This document shows, piece after piece, positions 1-6,469 of a stretch of DNA of 23,100 nt; the stretch's first letter is position 1, and the number at the start of each line of letters is the position of its first letter. Both the position numbers and the translations under genes were made by a program. Under the pieces are notes generated by a model. That model ran no database searches, was not told the DNA's origin, and worked only from the letters and a program-made list of their open reading frames with translations. This DNA comes from Caldifarciminota bacterium UBA3073 (lineage in GTDB: Bacteria > Hydrothermota > UBA3073). The stretch covers positions 13,837-36,936 of the forward strand of contig DFBT01000006.1 in the NCBI GenBank assembly GCA_002366725.1, in the 5' to 3' direction.

Positions 1-30
1 TTAAAATTAAAGACCCGACCCCAAGTTCTT
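1..30 (+). repeat. Dispersed repeat family A, copy 1 (window edge)
   Basis: Contains the family core AAATTAAAGACCCGACCCC followed by AAG. The left end is cut by the window. It supplies the stop codon and last residues of the minus-strand gene ending at 7. The sequence resembles repeats found around REP-associated tyrosine transposases (RAYT, Y1 family), but no such transposase is in the window. Confidence 0.75.
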
Positions 31-684
31 TTTACTACTTGTTGGAATTTTATCTACTCGGAACTCTATTTTTCTTTCCAATATGTCTCCCCTCTCTGTT
101 ACGAGTTCGCTTTCCCATGGACGTTCACTAACATCAACCCGTATGTGTCTATAGGTACTATAGAAAGAGACGGTATACTTACCAGGCAACAATTTGCCCA
201 AGGGGATTTGACGACCAACAAACACCACGTTACATATTTCTATCATAGGCTCGCTATATTCAAAAGTCGGGTAATCAATATGAATGTGCACATCTCGTTC
301 TTTAATACAAGCCTTGGTGATTTTGATTCGTCGCATTTCGTCAAGTGAACCCCCACTCCATCCAAAAAGGCAAAACACAAAAAGGGTATCCGAAGTCGAA
401 TATGTGCGTAATTTTTGCTCATTCTTTCTGGAGGCTAACGACTTGGATAATTCTTCTTCAACTTGAGAGACGATATCTTTCTTCGTTCCTACAAGAAAGA
501 GGGGCTTGGTACTTACTTCAAAAGCTTTAAAGACTCGGTTTTTTTTAATTGGATAAACTTCTAAATCTTTCCAAGCATCATCTTGATTTGGTACGGTATT
601 TTTATCTGGGGTGCTTGTAGAAAATGGTAGTGAAAGCATACTAAATAATACATACAACTGAAATATTTTATTCATCTTAGACAT
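7..684 (-). CDS. Secreted protein of unknown function
   Basis: The 225-residue product begins with a signal-peptide-like segment (MSKMNKIFQLYVLFSMLSL, then polar sequence), so it is probably exported. No enzyme motif is visible. The central part around residues 110-185 alternates hydrophobic and charged residues as a beta-rich domain would, and ends in a G-K-Y-T-V-S-F strand of the kind seen in small secreted beta domains such as PrcB-like ones; this resemblance is weak. The start is uncertain: ATG at 684 and ATG at 675 are both possible and neither has a clear Shine-Dalgarno. The last codons (N-L-G-S-G-L-stop) are read out of the dispersed repeat at 1-30, so the original C-terminus may have been replaced when the repeat arrived. 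No neighbour on the left is visible. Real coding is likely; function unknown. Confidence 0.6.
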   Translation of the reverse strand: MSKMNKIFQLYVLFSMLSLPFSTSTPDKNTVPNQDDAWKDLEVYPIKKNRVFKAFEVSTKPLFLVGTKKDIVSQVEEELSKSLASRKNEQKLRTYSTSDTLFVFCLFGWSGGSLDEMRRIKITKACIKERDVHIHIDYPTFEYSEPMIEICNVVFVGRQIPLGKLLPGKYTVSFYSTYRHIRVDVSERPWESELVTERGDILERKIEFRVDKIPTSSKKNLGSGL

Positions 685-819
685 ACATAATGCTAAATTT
701 CAGATAAAGTCTTTTATCCGAACAGGTTCAGATATCCTTTTCTTTTTTTATTTGTACCGTGAAAAAAAATTCTTACATTAATTTTAATCGTTGATTCCCC
801 TTCCCTTATCAAAGAGAAA

Positions 820-887
820 TCAGTCCCCGACCTCTCACAGAGTCTTCGACAAAATTTAAAATCAAAGACCCGATCCCAGATTCTTTG
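820..887 (+). repeat. Long direct repeat, copy 1 (includes family A copy 2)
   Basis: Matches 2065-2137 with few differences: both carry an AGTsCCC-rich start, then CAGAGTCTTCGACAA, then the family A core, then CAGATTCTTT. The second half of CAGATTCTTT is duplicated here (881-900). The pair flanks the HEPN/MNT operon in direct orientation. Confidence 0.75.
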
Positions 888-902
888 ATCCCAGATTCTT
901 TT

Positions 903-940
903 TCCCGTGGGCAAAATTTAAATCAAAGACCCGACCCCAA
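903..940 (+). repeat. Dispersed repeat family A, copy 3
   Basis: Begins with CCCGTGGGCAAAATTTAAA and ends with GACCCGACCCCAA. The CGTGGG lead-in is shared with the copies at 2268-2300 and 9710-9748, which defines a longer subtype of the family (about 38 bp). Confidence 0.75.
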
Positions 941-990
941 TAACCGCAATCTATAATCTATAACCTGTAATCTGTGATTTGCACTGATTT

Positions 991-1422
991 TCAAAAACTT
1001 TCTTTTGCTTTGTTTCTTTCAATCGTTTTTTTTATTCTAAGTAATACCTTTTCTGTGAAGTTATAAAAGTCTTTGCTCTCTTTATCTGAAACGAAGATTC
1101 CACCACTGTAGAGATCTATGTTTCTTTTCATTCGCATTGAATTAGCGACTTCCTTGATAGTTTCGTCTTGCAATATCTCACTCATTTTTTCAATAATCTT
1201 AATGTGATGACCTGGAATACTTCTTGCCTTAACCTTTCCGATTCTTGCTATCAAGGCAATACCTCCCTTTATCAATGCAGTATAACTATAATTGAATTTT
1301 ACTTCGGGACGTTCATTTTCCAGAGCGATTTCAAGGTCTCGTAGGGCATTAGTGAGATATTGACCTAATTGTTTATCAGAGAAATCAAACTTGACAAAAT
1401 ATCTTTTCTCGAATCTCGTCAT
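991..1422 (-). CDS. HEPN-domain toxin of a HEPN/MNT pair
   Basis: 143-residue all-alpha protein, right size for a stand-alone HEPN toxin (usual activity: RNA cleavage). The characteristic C-terminal helix is at about residues 95-110, M-R-M-K-R-N-I-D-L-Y, followed by S-G-G. In many HEPN RNases this motif is R-x4-6-H; here a Tyr sits where the His would be (R-N-I-D-L-Y), so either this is the RN-xxx-Y subgroup paired with HTH-MNT proteins or the RNase site is altered. A K-x-x-x-S-I-P-G-H-H segment lies upstream at about residues 65-73. The ATG overlaps the stop of the upstream antitoxin by four bases (ATGA), which implies translational coupling. The gene is transcribed from the promoter at 1997-2025. 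Function is by family; toxicity is inferred. Confidence 0.8.
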   Translation of the reverse strand: MTRFEKRYFVKFDFSDKQLGQYLTNALRDLEIALENERPEVKFNYSYTALIKGGIALIARIGKVKARSIPGHHIKIIEKMSEILQDETIKEVANSMRMKRNIDLYSGGIFVSDKESKDFYNFTEKVLLRIKKTIERNKAKESF

Positions 1423-1964
1423 ATTATCTCAATTCTTTTCTTTCCCAAAATACCGGTTATAAACGGGTCTTCATTCTCTACTTTGGCATCAAATTCCTCC
1501 TGACTTATACTGATGACATTTATTTCTCGATCTGTCAATTTCTGTAACTGAGCAATTTTCTTATGAAGCAACACAGTGCTGTGGTTACCAATTACAATGA
1601 TGTCAATATCGCTGAAGGCATCCATTCTATCCTCTGCATATGAACCATAAACGAAAGCCCGCTTGATGCCTTTTATATCACTCAGAGCGGTTTTTAATTG
1701 TTTTTCAATTCCAATTGTTTTCAGAACAATTCTTTTGTATTCCTTATAAAGTGGATATTTCTTGTTCAGAGAATAATATTTTTGGTTACCAATTATTTCG
1801 CTTTTGAAAATTCCCTCCCTTTCAAATTCAGTTAGCTTTTTTACGAGGTTTCGTTTATCCAGCTCCAGACGACGCACCAGCTCATTAACATAAAGACTCT
1901 CGTCTTCATGCAAAAAATAGAATGCGAGAAGTGACTGAGCAATTTTAGATGTTATGGAAATCAA
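1419..1964 (-). CDS. Winged-helix MNT nucleotidyltransferase antitoxin
   Basis: 181 residues in two parts. Residues about 1-70 are an ArsR-like winged helix (two helices with L-V-R-R-L-E-L-D-K-R-N recognition region, then a wing G-N-Q-K-Y-Y-S-L-N). Residues about 95-181 are a minimal nucleotidyltransferase domain with an intact G-S-x10-D-I-D site (GSYA, then SDID). MNT proteins of this type neutralise HEPN toxins, in studied cases by AMPylating them; that chemistry is inferred here. The fused HTH suggests it represses its own operon through the palindrome at 1986-2003. The start is TTG at 1964: AGGAGG at 1969-1974 lies only four bases upstream, and no ATG or GTG is suitably placed. An ATT start at codon 2 cannot be excluded. 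First gene of a two-gene operon with the HEPN toxin. Confidence 0.85.
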   Translation of the reverse strand: MISITSKIAQSLLAFYFLHEDESLYVNELVRRLELDKRNLVKKLTEFEREGIFKSEIIGNQKYYSLNKKYPLYKEYKRIVLKTIGIEKQLKTALSDIKGIKRAFVYGSYAEDRMDAFSDIDIIVIGNHSTVLLHKKIAQLQKLTDREINVISISQEEFDAKVENEDPFITGILGKKRIEII

Positions 1965-1985
1965 TTTCCCTCCTGGTGTTGAAAT

Positions 1986-2003
1986 TTACACCTATAAGTG
2001 TAA
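1986..2003. promoter_or_regulatory. Operator palindrome over the -10 box
   Basis: TTACACCTATAAGTGTAA is an 18-bp inverted repeat with a single mismatched pair. It completely covers the -10 box of the HEPN/MNT promoter, so binding there would block RNA polymerase. The natural ligand is the winged helix of the MNT antitoxin (inference). Confidence 0.65.
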
Positions 2004-2025
2004 CATAAAACACCGCAAAAGTCAA
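1997..2025 (-). promoter_or_regulatory. Promoter of HEPN/MNT operon
   Basis: On the minus strand TTGACT (2025-2020), a 17-base spacer, and TACACT (2002-1997). The -10 box is the weakest of the six promoters found here, and it is the one covered by an operator. Confidence 0.75.
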
Positions 2026-2064
2026 GAAAAAAATTATTTGATTAAGCTGGACAACAGATTAAAA

Positions 2065-2137
2065 AGAGATTAGTGCCCAACCCCTCGCAGAGTCTTCGAC
2101 AATATTTAAAATTAAAGACCTGACCCCAGATTCTTTT
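2065..2137 (+). repeat. Long direct repeat, copy 2 (includes family A copy 4)
   Basis: Second copy of the 70-odd-base repeat at 820-887; carries CAGAGTCTTCGACAA and the family A core (ATTAAAGACCTGACCCC) followed by CAGATTCTTTTTCCC. Confidence 0.75.
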
Positions 2138-2267
2138 TCCCTATACTTTGGCGCACAGAAATCAACCCCTGACCTCAAGTTAGCGTCTGTTATCCGTGTC
2201 CGGTAGCAAAGAAAAAGAATAAACTTTGAGGTATAACCGCAGACCGAAGACCGATTATTTAGTGCAT

Positions 2268-2300
2268 TTCGTGGGGAAAAATTAAAGACTCGACCCTCAT
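2268..2300 (+). repeat. Dispersed repeat family A, copy 5 (diverged)
   Basis: TTTCGTGGGGAAAAATTAAA followed by GACTCGACCCTC. It has the CGTGGG lead-in of the long subtype and a few substitutions in the core. Confidence 0.65.
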
Positions 2301-2370
2301 TTTCCATGTCCTGATTATGGTAATTACCGTAATGCGGAAATGGACCTCACCATCATGGTACATTCAAGTG

Positions 2371-2402
2371 ATAATTTCACTATTTCGAAATAGTGAAATT
2401 AT
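2371..2402. repeat. Perfect 32-bp palindrome
   Basis: The arm ATAATTTCACTATTTC is followed at once by its exact reverse complement, centred on TTTCGAAA, with no spacer. The symmetry stops exactly at 2371 and 2402. It could be a two-dimer regulator site, a cruciform, or a transposon or phage recognition site. The nearest coding candidates are the small minus-strand frame at 2432-2536 and the secreted repeat protein beyond it. Confidence 0.9.
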
Positions 2403-2431
2403 GTCAATATTCTAATACCGCTATGGAGCGA

Positions 2432-2536
2432 TTAAAAGCTATTTAGGATAACAAATAGTTCATCCCAAGGCGAATGGTCGAGCCTGCCCTCATCGACCCT
2501 ATGAAGTGCGTGCCATTTTTCATTTAACATATGCAC
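2432..2536 (-). CDS. Possible 34-residue small protein
   Basis: A minus-strand frame opens with GTG at 2536, preceded at seven bases by AGGAGGG (2550-2544), a textbook ribosome site, and stops with TAA at 2432. The product contains H-M-L-N-E-K-W-H and D-H-S-P-W-D-E-L-F and has mixed charged and aromatic residues, not low complexity. No family is recognised. It may be a genuine small gene or the 5' remnant of a longer one. The 32-bp palindrome lies 30 bases past its stop codon. Support rests on the ribosome site and composition only. Confidence 0.3.
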   Translation of the reverse strand: MHMLNEKWHALHRVDEGRLDHSPWDELFVILNSF

Positions 2537-2630
2537 CGTGTTACCCTCCTGACGATGGGCAAACCTAGTTCACCTTTGGCGGGGTGCGAAGTTCGGCAAC
2601 ATCCCTTTTTTTTCTCTACTTGTTTCCCTA

Positions 2631-4055
2631 TCACCTCAACTTCACAATTTTTACTGGCTTATAGCCTTTGGCTTTCAAGAAATAGATGCCCGACTTGAGT
2701 TCCTTGTCAATTGTGTTATCCTTTACTACTCCGATTAGCTTTCCGGTTAAATCGTAAAGCTGTAGAGAGCTGTGCCCATCACGGGCTATCCTACAGTAGT
2801 GGGTAAAAGGATTTGGGTAAACTTGTAAGTGGGATTTAGAATTTGAGATCTGTGACGTGTTATCCTCCTCTACTCCATATACATTCCCCACTGAATCTGT
2901 TTTTATAAAATAAACATCTCCATTTATACCAAATGACTGTGTGCAGCCTACAATTATATAGCCCTTATCATAAGTTTCTTGAACGAAGTAAGCGTCATCA
3001 GGTTCTTCACCGCCATATTCCTTTATCCATATGATATCGCCGCGCGAATTTAATTTTGATAAAAACACATTTATCCCAGGAAGCCAGCCTATAGCACCTC
3101 CCATGATGTATCCACCATCTACAGTTTGCTGGATAGAGTAATAACCACTACGCTGAGATGTAAGCTCTTCATAGGCTTTAGTCCATATCGTATCCCCAAT
3201 GGAATCCGTTTTCACAACATAGGGATGCCAAAAGAACCCACTGCATGTCATTTCGTATCCTGCTATTATATATCCCTTGTCTTTAGTTTGGTGAACATTG
3301 TGCGCACCCTCGCATATCCATGTTTGTTGTTCTCCATATACTCTCATCCACATTGTATCACCAAGAGAGTCTATTTTGATGAGGTAAATAGCCTGAGTAG
3401 TTCCAGGTGAAGCAGTGTAGGAGCTTGTCACACCCGCAATAATATATCCACCATCAAACGTTTGTGCGACAGAGTTAGCCACATCAGATTCTGTTCCGCC
3501 ATAAGTTTTTGTCCAGATGGTGTCACCATTGGAGTCCACTTTTATAATCCATACATCGCTATTGCCTATACTGTACGAAAATGTATAACCTGCTGTTATA
3601 TAGCCCCCATCTGATGTACAATCAATAGAATGAGCCGCGTCTGCCTCAGCACCTCCATAAGTCTTTACCCATTGAACACTGCCAGTGTTATCTGTTTTTA
3701 TAAGATAAACATCTTGTCCACCTGCTCCATATGAAGCTGTCCATCCTGCGGTGATGTATCCATCATCATATGTCTGTCTAACAGAAAAGCACAACTCATT
3801 CTCACCACCACCATAGGTTTTTGTCCAGTTAGTATCACCTAACGAGTCGGTTTTGATAAGATAGATATCGAAACCACCCGCACCAAAAGACAATGTATTT
3901 CCTACTACAATATATCCACCATCGGAGGTTTGCTGGACACAATTGCCCCTATCATCATTATCACCCCCATACCATCTCTCAAAGGTCATGAGGGCATGGG
4001 AGTGCGATACAAGAATAAGGAGCACGAGTGTGACCGAGATACTCGCACACTTCAT
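2631..4055 (-). CDS. Secreted seven-repeat protein with T9SS-like C-terminal domain
   Basis: 474 residues. A signal peptide (MKCASISVTLVLLILVSHSHA) is followed by seven repeats of about 50-57 residues with the pattern W-x-K-x-Y-G-G, then Q-T-x-D-G-G-Y-I-x-x-G, then D-x-Y-L-I-K-T-D-S-x-G-D-T. Such repeats form a beta-propeller-like fold in secreted proteins of FCB and WOR-3 genomes. Repeats 5 and 6 are the most diverged. The last 70 residues carry V-Y-P-N-P-F, then L-Y-D-L-T-G-K, S-G-I-Y-F-L-K and a basic end (V-K-I-V-K-L-R), the signature of a type A Por/T9SS sorting domain, which implies export and attachment at the cell surface. GAGGT seven bases before the ATG supports the start. Ligand unknown. 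Confidence 0.88.
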   Translation of the reverse strand: MKCASISVTLVLLILVSHSHALMTFERWYGGDNDDRGNCVQQTSDGGYIVVGNTLSFGAGGFDIYLIKTDSLGDTNWTKTYGGGENELCFSVRQTYDDGYITAGWTASYGAGGQDVYLIKTDNTGSVQWVKTYGGAEADAAHSIDCTSDGGYITAGYTFSYSIGNSDVWIIKVDSNGDTIWTKTYGGTESDVANSVAQTFDGGYIIAGVTSSYTASPGTTQAIYLIKIDSLGDTMWMRVYGEQQTWICEGAHNVHQTKDKGYIIAGYEMTCSGFFWHPYVVKTDSIGDTIWTKAYEELTSQRSGYYSIQQTVDGGYIMGGAIGWLPGINVFLSKLNSRGDIIWIKEYGGEEPDDAYFVQETYDKGYIIVGCTQSFGINGDVYFIKTDSVGNVYGVEEDNTSQISNSKSHLQVYPNPFTHYCRIARDGHSSLQLYDLTGKLIGVVKDNTIDKELKSGIYFLKAKGYKPVKIVKLR

Positions 4056-4130
4056 AATTTTACCTCGTTTTCATGTTGCCGAATTTCATCTAACGGTTTA
4101 TATCCGAACCAGAGTTCGCCTGCCTGACGG

Positions 4131-4170
4131 TAAAAATTGGTGTCATAAAAATTGGTAAAAATTGGTGTCA
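4131..4170 (+). repeat. Short direct repeats AAAAATTGGTGTCA
   Basis: TAAAAATTGGTGTCA appears twice with a shortened copy (TAAAAATTGG) between. The GGTGTCA phrase recurs in environmental RAYT-type repeats, so this may be a second, smaller repeat family. Confidence 0.6.
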
Positions 4171-4344
4171 GTTCTCTCTATCCTCCTGTTTTATATGGTG
4201 TTACAGCGTGATTTTTCTTGGTCATCTTCTGCGTTGATTTCTTCTCTATAGGATTCTGCGAATCTTGAGGTAAAACGCGTTCTCTACTTCTTGAAATCAC
4301 ACCTCCAAAGGCATATTGCCGATTATTACCCCAATTGCGTTTTG

Positions 4345-4410
4345 TTAAAAAAATTCCCCCTCTTGTAGTAAGTCCTTAATCTCCACCATAGTTATATCTC
4401 TTTTTTCCAT
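4345..4410 (-). pseudogene. Possible truncated gene just after the ATPase
   Basis: An ATG at 4410, 15 bases past the ATPase stop and preceded by GAAGAG, opens M-E-K-R-D-I-T-M-V-E-I-K-D-L-L-Q-E-G-E-F-F, then stops. The stop follows a run of seven T on the minus strand; dropping one T would add only N-K-T-Q-L-G before the next stop. It looks like the head of a small antitoxin-like or regulatory gene lost by frameshift. Support is weak. Confidence 0.2.
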
Positions 4411-4425
4411 TTTTACACTCTTCTT

Positions 4426-5724
4426 TCACTCTGGAAGACACAACCATTTCCACAGGGGGGTGAACTTAACAGGAGGTAATTCTTTTTTGTCTTTCTCCAC
4501 CGCTTCATAGTCTTTTGTGATTATAAGCAGGTCTTGACATCTCAGTTCTGATGAAGCCTTCAGGAGTGCCTTTACCTCACGTTTATTTACCTTTGGGTCT
4601 TCTATGTTATAACATACCTGAATTAGACGGGTTACATCCAATCCTTCCTTTACCACAAAATCAACCTCTCTCTGCTCGTAATCCCTCCAGTAATAAATCT
4701 CCTTACCTCTCCTTTTAAGTTCCACCGCAACCACATTTTCATATAATTTACCATAATCAGACGAAACCTGAAAAGAAACTGCATTTCTCAATCCCGTGTC
4801 AGTGGCATAGACCTTGAATGGATTTAACATCTGTCTTTTAACAGAAAAAGAAAAAAAGGGAAGTCTGAAGAGCAGGAAACTCTCTTCAAGGTAAGAGAGA
4901 TAGGACTTTATAGTATTTATACTCCTTTCTCCCATTGCCCTCTTTAGCGAATATAGACTGGTTAAAGATGAAGTATTTGTAAGTAAATAAATGGCAAGGG
5001 TTTTTAGGGTTTCTTTGAACTTTAATCTGTACCTGAAGATTATATCCCTCACAAGAATGTCGTTGAAATACTGCTGAAGTATATCTTTTCTGTCTTCATA
5101 AACAACCTCTGGAAGCCCCCCATTGCTTATAAATTCTTCAAGATGCATTTTTATCTTTGCCCTTTTATCAGGAAGATAAAGGGATTCTTCTCTTAAAAGC
5201 TCTTCAGATTTGAATCTAATAAATTCCTTAAAAGAAAGTGGAAAAACCCGAAACGATATGTGCCTTCCCGTCAGGACAGATGAATATTCCGAGTTCAAAA
5301 GAGAGGCATTGGAACCGCTCACAAAAAATTTCAATCCCTTCTCATACATCCTTGATACCCATTTTTCCCACCCTTTAATATGTTGGACCTCATCCAAAAA
5401 GAAATATATTTGCCCTGTAGGGTTTCTGAGTTCAAGGAAAGTTTCATAGATGAAACCCATATCCATTACATCAACAAAAGACAGCCTCTCATCCTCAAAA
5501 TTGATATAAAAAACATTGTTGGGATTCTCCTTGAGAAGTCCTTGAATGAACTGAAACATAAGATAGGTCTTCCCACTTCTTCTCATACCAGTCAGGGCAA
5601 CAACATGCTTGTATTCAATATATCTCTTCAGTCCTACACCAGCATCCCTTGGCATCACACGCTTTTTCTTTATTTCCTCAAGCCATTCAATAACTATCCC
5701 TTTTATTATGTTTTTATCTATCAT
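4426..5724 (-). CDS. AAA_14 ATPase with DUF4143 domain
   Basis: 432 residues from the ATG at 5724. Walker A is G-M-R-R-S-G-K-T at residues 46-53; Walker B is I-Y-F-F-L-D-E-V-Q-H at about residues 108-117; a sensor-like F-V-S-G-S-N-A-S follows. The C-terminal part carries the DUF4143 nuclease-like fold (E-L-K-R-R-G-K-E-I-Y-Y-W-R, then E-V-D-F-V-V). This family is common, stand-alone and horizontally mobile; its role is not firmly known. The frame is open to TTG at 5790, but that codon overlaps the -10 box of the promoter (5779-5784), so it cannot be on the mRNA. ATG 5724 has GGGGAG 14 bases upstream, a long spacing, leaving a leader of about 50 bases. Monocistronic, or with the micro-frame at 4345-4410. 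Confidence 0.87.
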   Translation of the reverse strand: MIDKNIIKGIVIEWLEEIKKKRVMPRDAGVGLKRYIEYKHVVALTGMRRSGKTYLMFQFIQGLLKENPNNVFYINFEDERLSFVDVMDMGFIYETFLELRNPTGQIYFFLDEVQHIKGWEKWVSRMYEKGLKFFVSGSNASLLNSEYSSVLTGRHISFRVFPLSFKEFIRFKSEELLREESLYLPDKRAKIKMHLEEFISNGGLPEVVYEDRKDILQQYFNDILVRDIIFRYRLKFKETLKTLAIYLLTNTSSLTSLYSLKRAMGERSINTIKSYLSYLEESFLLFRLPFFSFSVKRQMLNPFKVYATDTGLRNAVSFQVSSDYGKLYENVVAVELKRRGKEIYYWRDYEQREVDFVVKEGLDVTRLIQVCYNIEDPKVNKREVKALLKASSELRCQDLLIITKDYEAVEKDKKELPPVKFTPLWKWLCLPE

Positions 5725-5778
5725 TTTATTGAAAGGTTCTCCCCACAAATCTTTCAATACACTGAAAGGTTTTGGCTT

Positions 5779-5807
5779 ATTATAATGCAATTTTCTGCAA
5801 AAGTCAA
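5779..5807 (-). promoter_or_regulatory. Promoter of the AAA_14 ATPase
   Basis: Minus strand TTGACT (5807-5802), 17 bases, TATAAT (5784-5779). The 18-base string TTTTTTCTTGACTTTTGC around the -35 box is identical to that of the HEPN/MNT promoter. A 6-bp inverted repeat GTCAAG...CTTGAC (5803-5820) lies across the -35 region. Confidence 0.85.
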
Positions 5808-5970
5808 GAAAAAACTTGACAAAAGTATTAACACGGGAGTTCCAACGATTTTCCCTGTCCTAAAAAAATGTATCCCCGGGAAGGACAATTCCTCTTTTGA
5901 ATACCGCACTGCTCAAATTTGACTGTTAAATTTTTGATTTGAAAACATAAGCAGACCGCACTATCCATTT

Positions 5971-6231
5971 TTATTTATACATTTCTCTTCTATGCCCTAC
6001 AGTTACAATGACCACATCTTTTTGGATGATTCTATAGACTACACGATAATCACCGATACGCATACGCCAAAAGCCCTTGTATTTACCCTTTAATTGCCTG
6101 CCTTTATAAGGATTTTGTGACAATACCGTTTCTATCTTTTGAATAATCCTTTTTCGCTGTCTTATTTCAATCTGCTTAAAATCTCTCTCTACGCCACTTT
6201 TGTACAGAATTCTATATTCCGAGTCTTTCAT
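5971..6231 (-). CDS. RelE/ParE-family toxin
   Basis: 86 residues, normal for the family. The C-terminal half carries the hallmark strand set G-F-W-R-M-R-I-G-D-Y-R-V-V-Y-R-I, then V-G-H-R-R-E-M-Y-K. The basic residues and final Y/K cluster match RelE-type ribosome-dependent mRNA interferases, though ParE-type gyrase poisons share the fold; the exact target cannot be told from sequence. GGAGGAG four bases before the ATG lies inside the antitoxin gene, and the two frames overlap by 20 bases, so translation is coupled. Order antitoxin then toxin is the usual one. Confidence 0.9.
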   Translation of the reverse strand: MKDSEYRILYKSGVERDFKQIEIRQRKRIIQKIETVLSQNPYKGRQLKGKYKGFWRMRIGDYRVVYRIIQKDVVIVTVGHRREMYK

Positions 6232-6448
6232 GCATCTCCTCCGCAGTTATTATAGTATCGTCCTTGTTTTCCCATCTCTCAAGGGCTATCCTGTAAAGCG
6301 ACTCCTCTTCCAAGAATTCCGCTAATGCCTTTCGCACGAAATATGACTTTGGCCTTTGGGTTTCTTTGCACAACCTTTCTAACTCGTCCTCCATCTCAGG
6401 CGTCAACCTCACGGGCAACACCCTTTTGCTGTATACTCCTCTTTTCAT
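6212..6448 (-). CDS. Ribbon-helix-helix antitoxin
   Basis: 78 residues. Residues about 8-45 form a ribbon-helix-helix DNA-binding domain (strand V-L-P-V-R-L-T, helices with M-E-D-E-L-E-R-L and K-S-Y-F-V-R-K-A-L-A-E-F-L). The remaining tail (E-N-K-D-D-T-I-I-T-A-E-E-M) is the acidic toxin-binding segment typical of RelB-like antitoxins. Two adjacent ATGs exist; the second (6448) is chosen because AGGAGG ends five bases upstream of it but only two from the first (6451). It is expected to repress its own promoter, probably through the tandem sites at 6470-6487. Confidence 0.88.
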   Translation of the reverse strand: MKRGVYSKRVLPVRLTPEMEDELERLCKETQRPKSYFVRKALAEFLEEESLYRIALERWENKDDTIITAEEMHERLGI

Positions 6449-6469
6449 CATCCCCTCCTCACATTACAT

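Larger units (their letters stand above)
685..990. other. Gene-free spacer built of repeats
   Basis: No credible gene is seen. The right half holds two copies of repeat family A (851-887 and 903-940) and a run of short near-repeated phrases (CTATAATCTATAACC and CTGTAATCTGTGATT, 945-980). A 66-codon minus-strand frame across 714-914 is made largely of repeat sequence and has no protein-like composition, so it is not called. Confidence 0.6.
2137..2630. other. Spacer between HEPN/MNT operon and repeat protein
   Basis: Apart from family A repeat copy 5, the 32-bp palindrome and the small frame at 2432-2536, nothing coding is seen. A minus-strand frame at 2059-2307 is mostly repeat sequence and is not called. 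No intrinsic terminator with a T tract could be found for the repeat protein ending at 2631. Confidence 0.5.
4056..4425. other. Spacer with decayed sequence
   Basis: No intact gene of normal size. A minus-strand micro-frame at 4345-4410 follows the ATPase gene, and the rest (4170-4340) shows only short stretches of protein-like sequence broken by stops, for example F-Q-E-V-E-N-A-F-Y-L-K-I-R-R-I-L on the minus strand. It may be the remains of a gene. Confidence 0.4.

Noticed and set aside
714..914. 66-codon minus-strand frame
   Set aside because: Composed largely of repeat family A sequence and its neighbour; no ribosome site and no protein-like pattern.
2059..2307. 82-codon minus-strand frame
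   Set aside because: Spans two repeat copies and phrase-like DNA; opens within a repeat and has no domain.
4131..4170. Possible CRISPR-like array of GGTAAAAATTGG units
   Set aside because: Only two full units, irregular spacing and no spacers of the right length.
5815..5843. Possible divergent plus-strand promoter starting at TTGACA 5815
   Set aside because: The position 17 bases on reads GTTCCA, not a -10 box, and no plus-strand gene follows.
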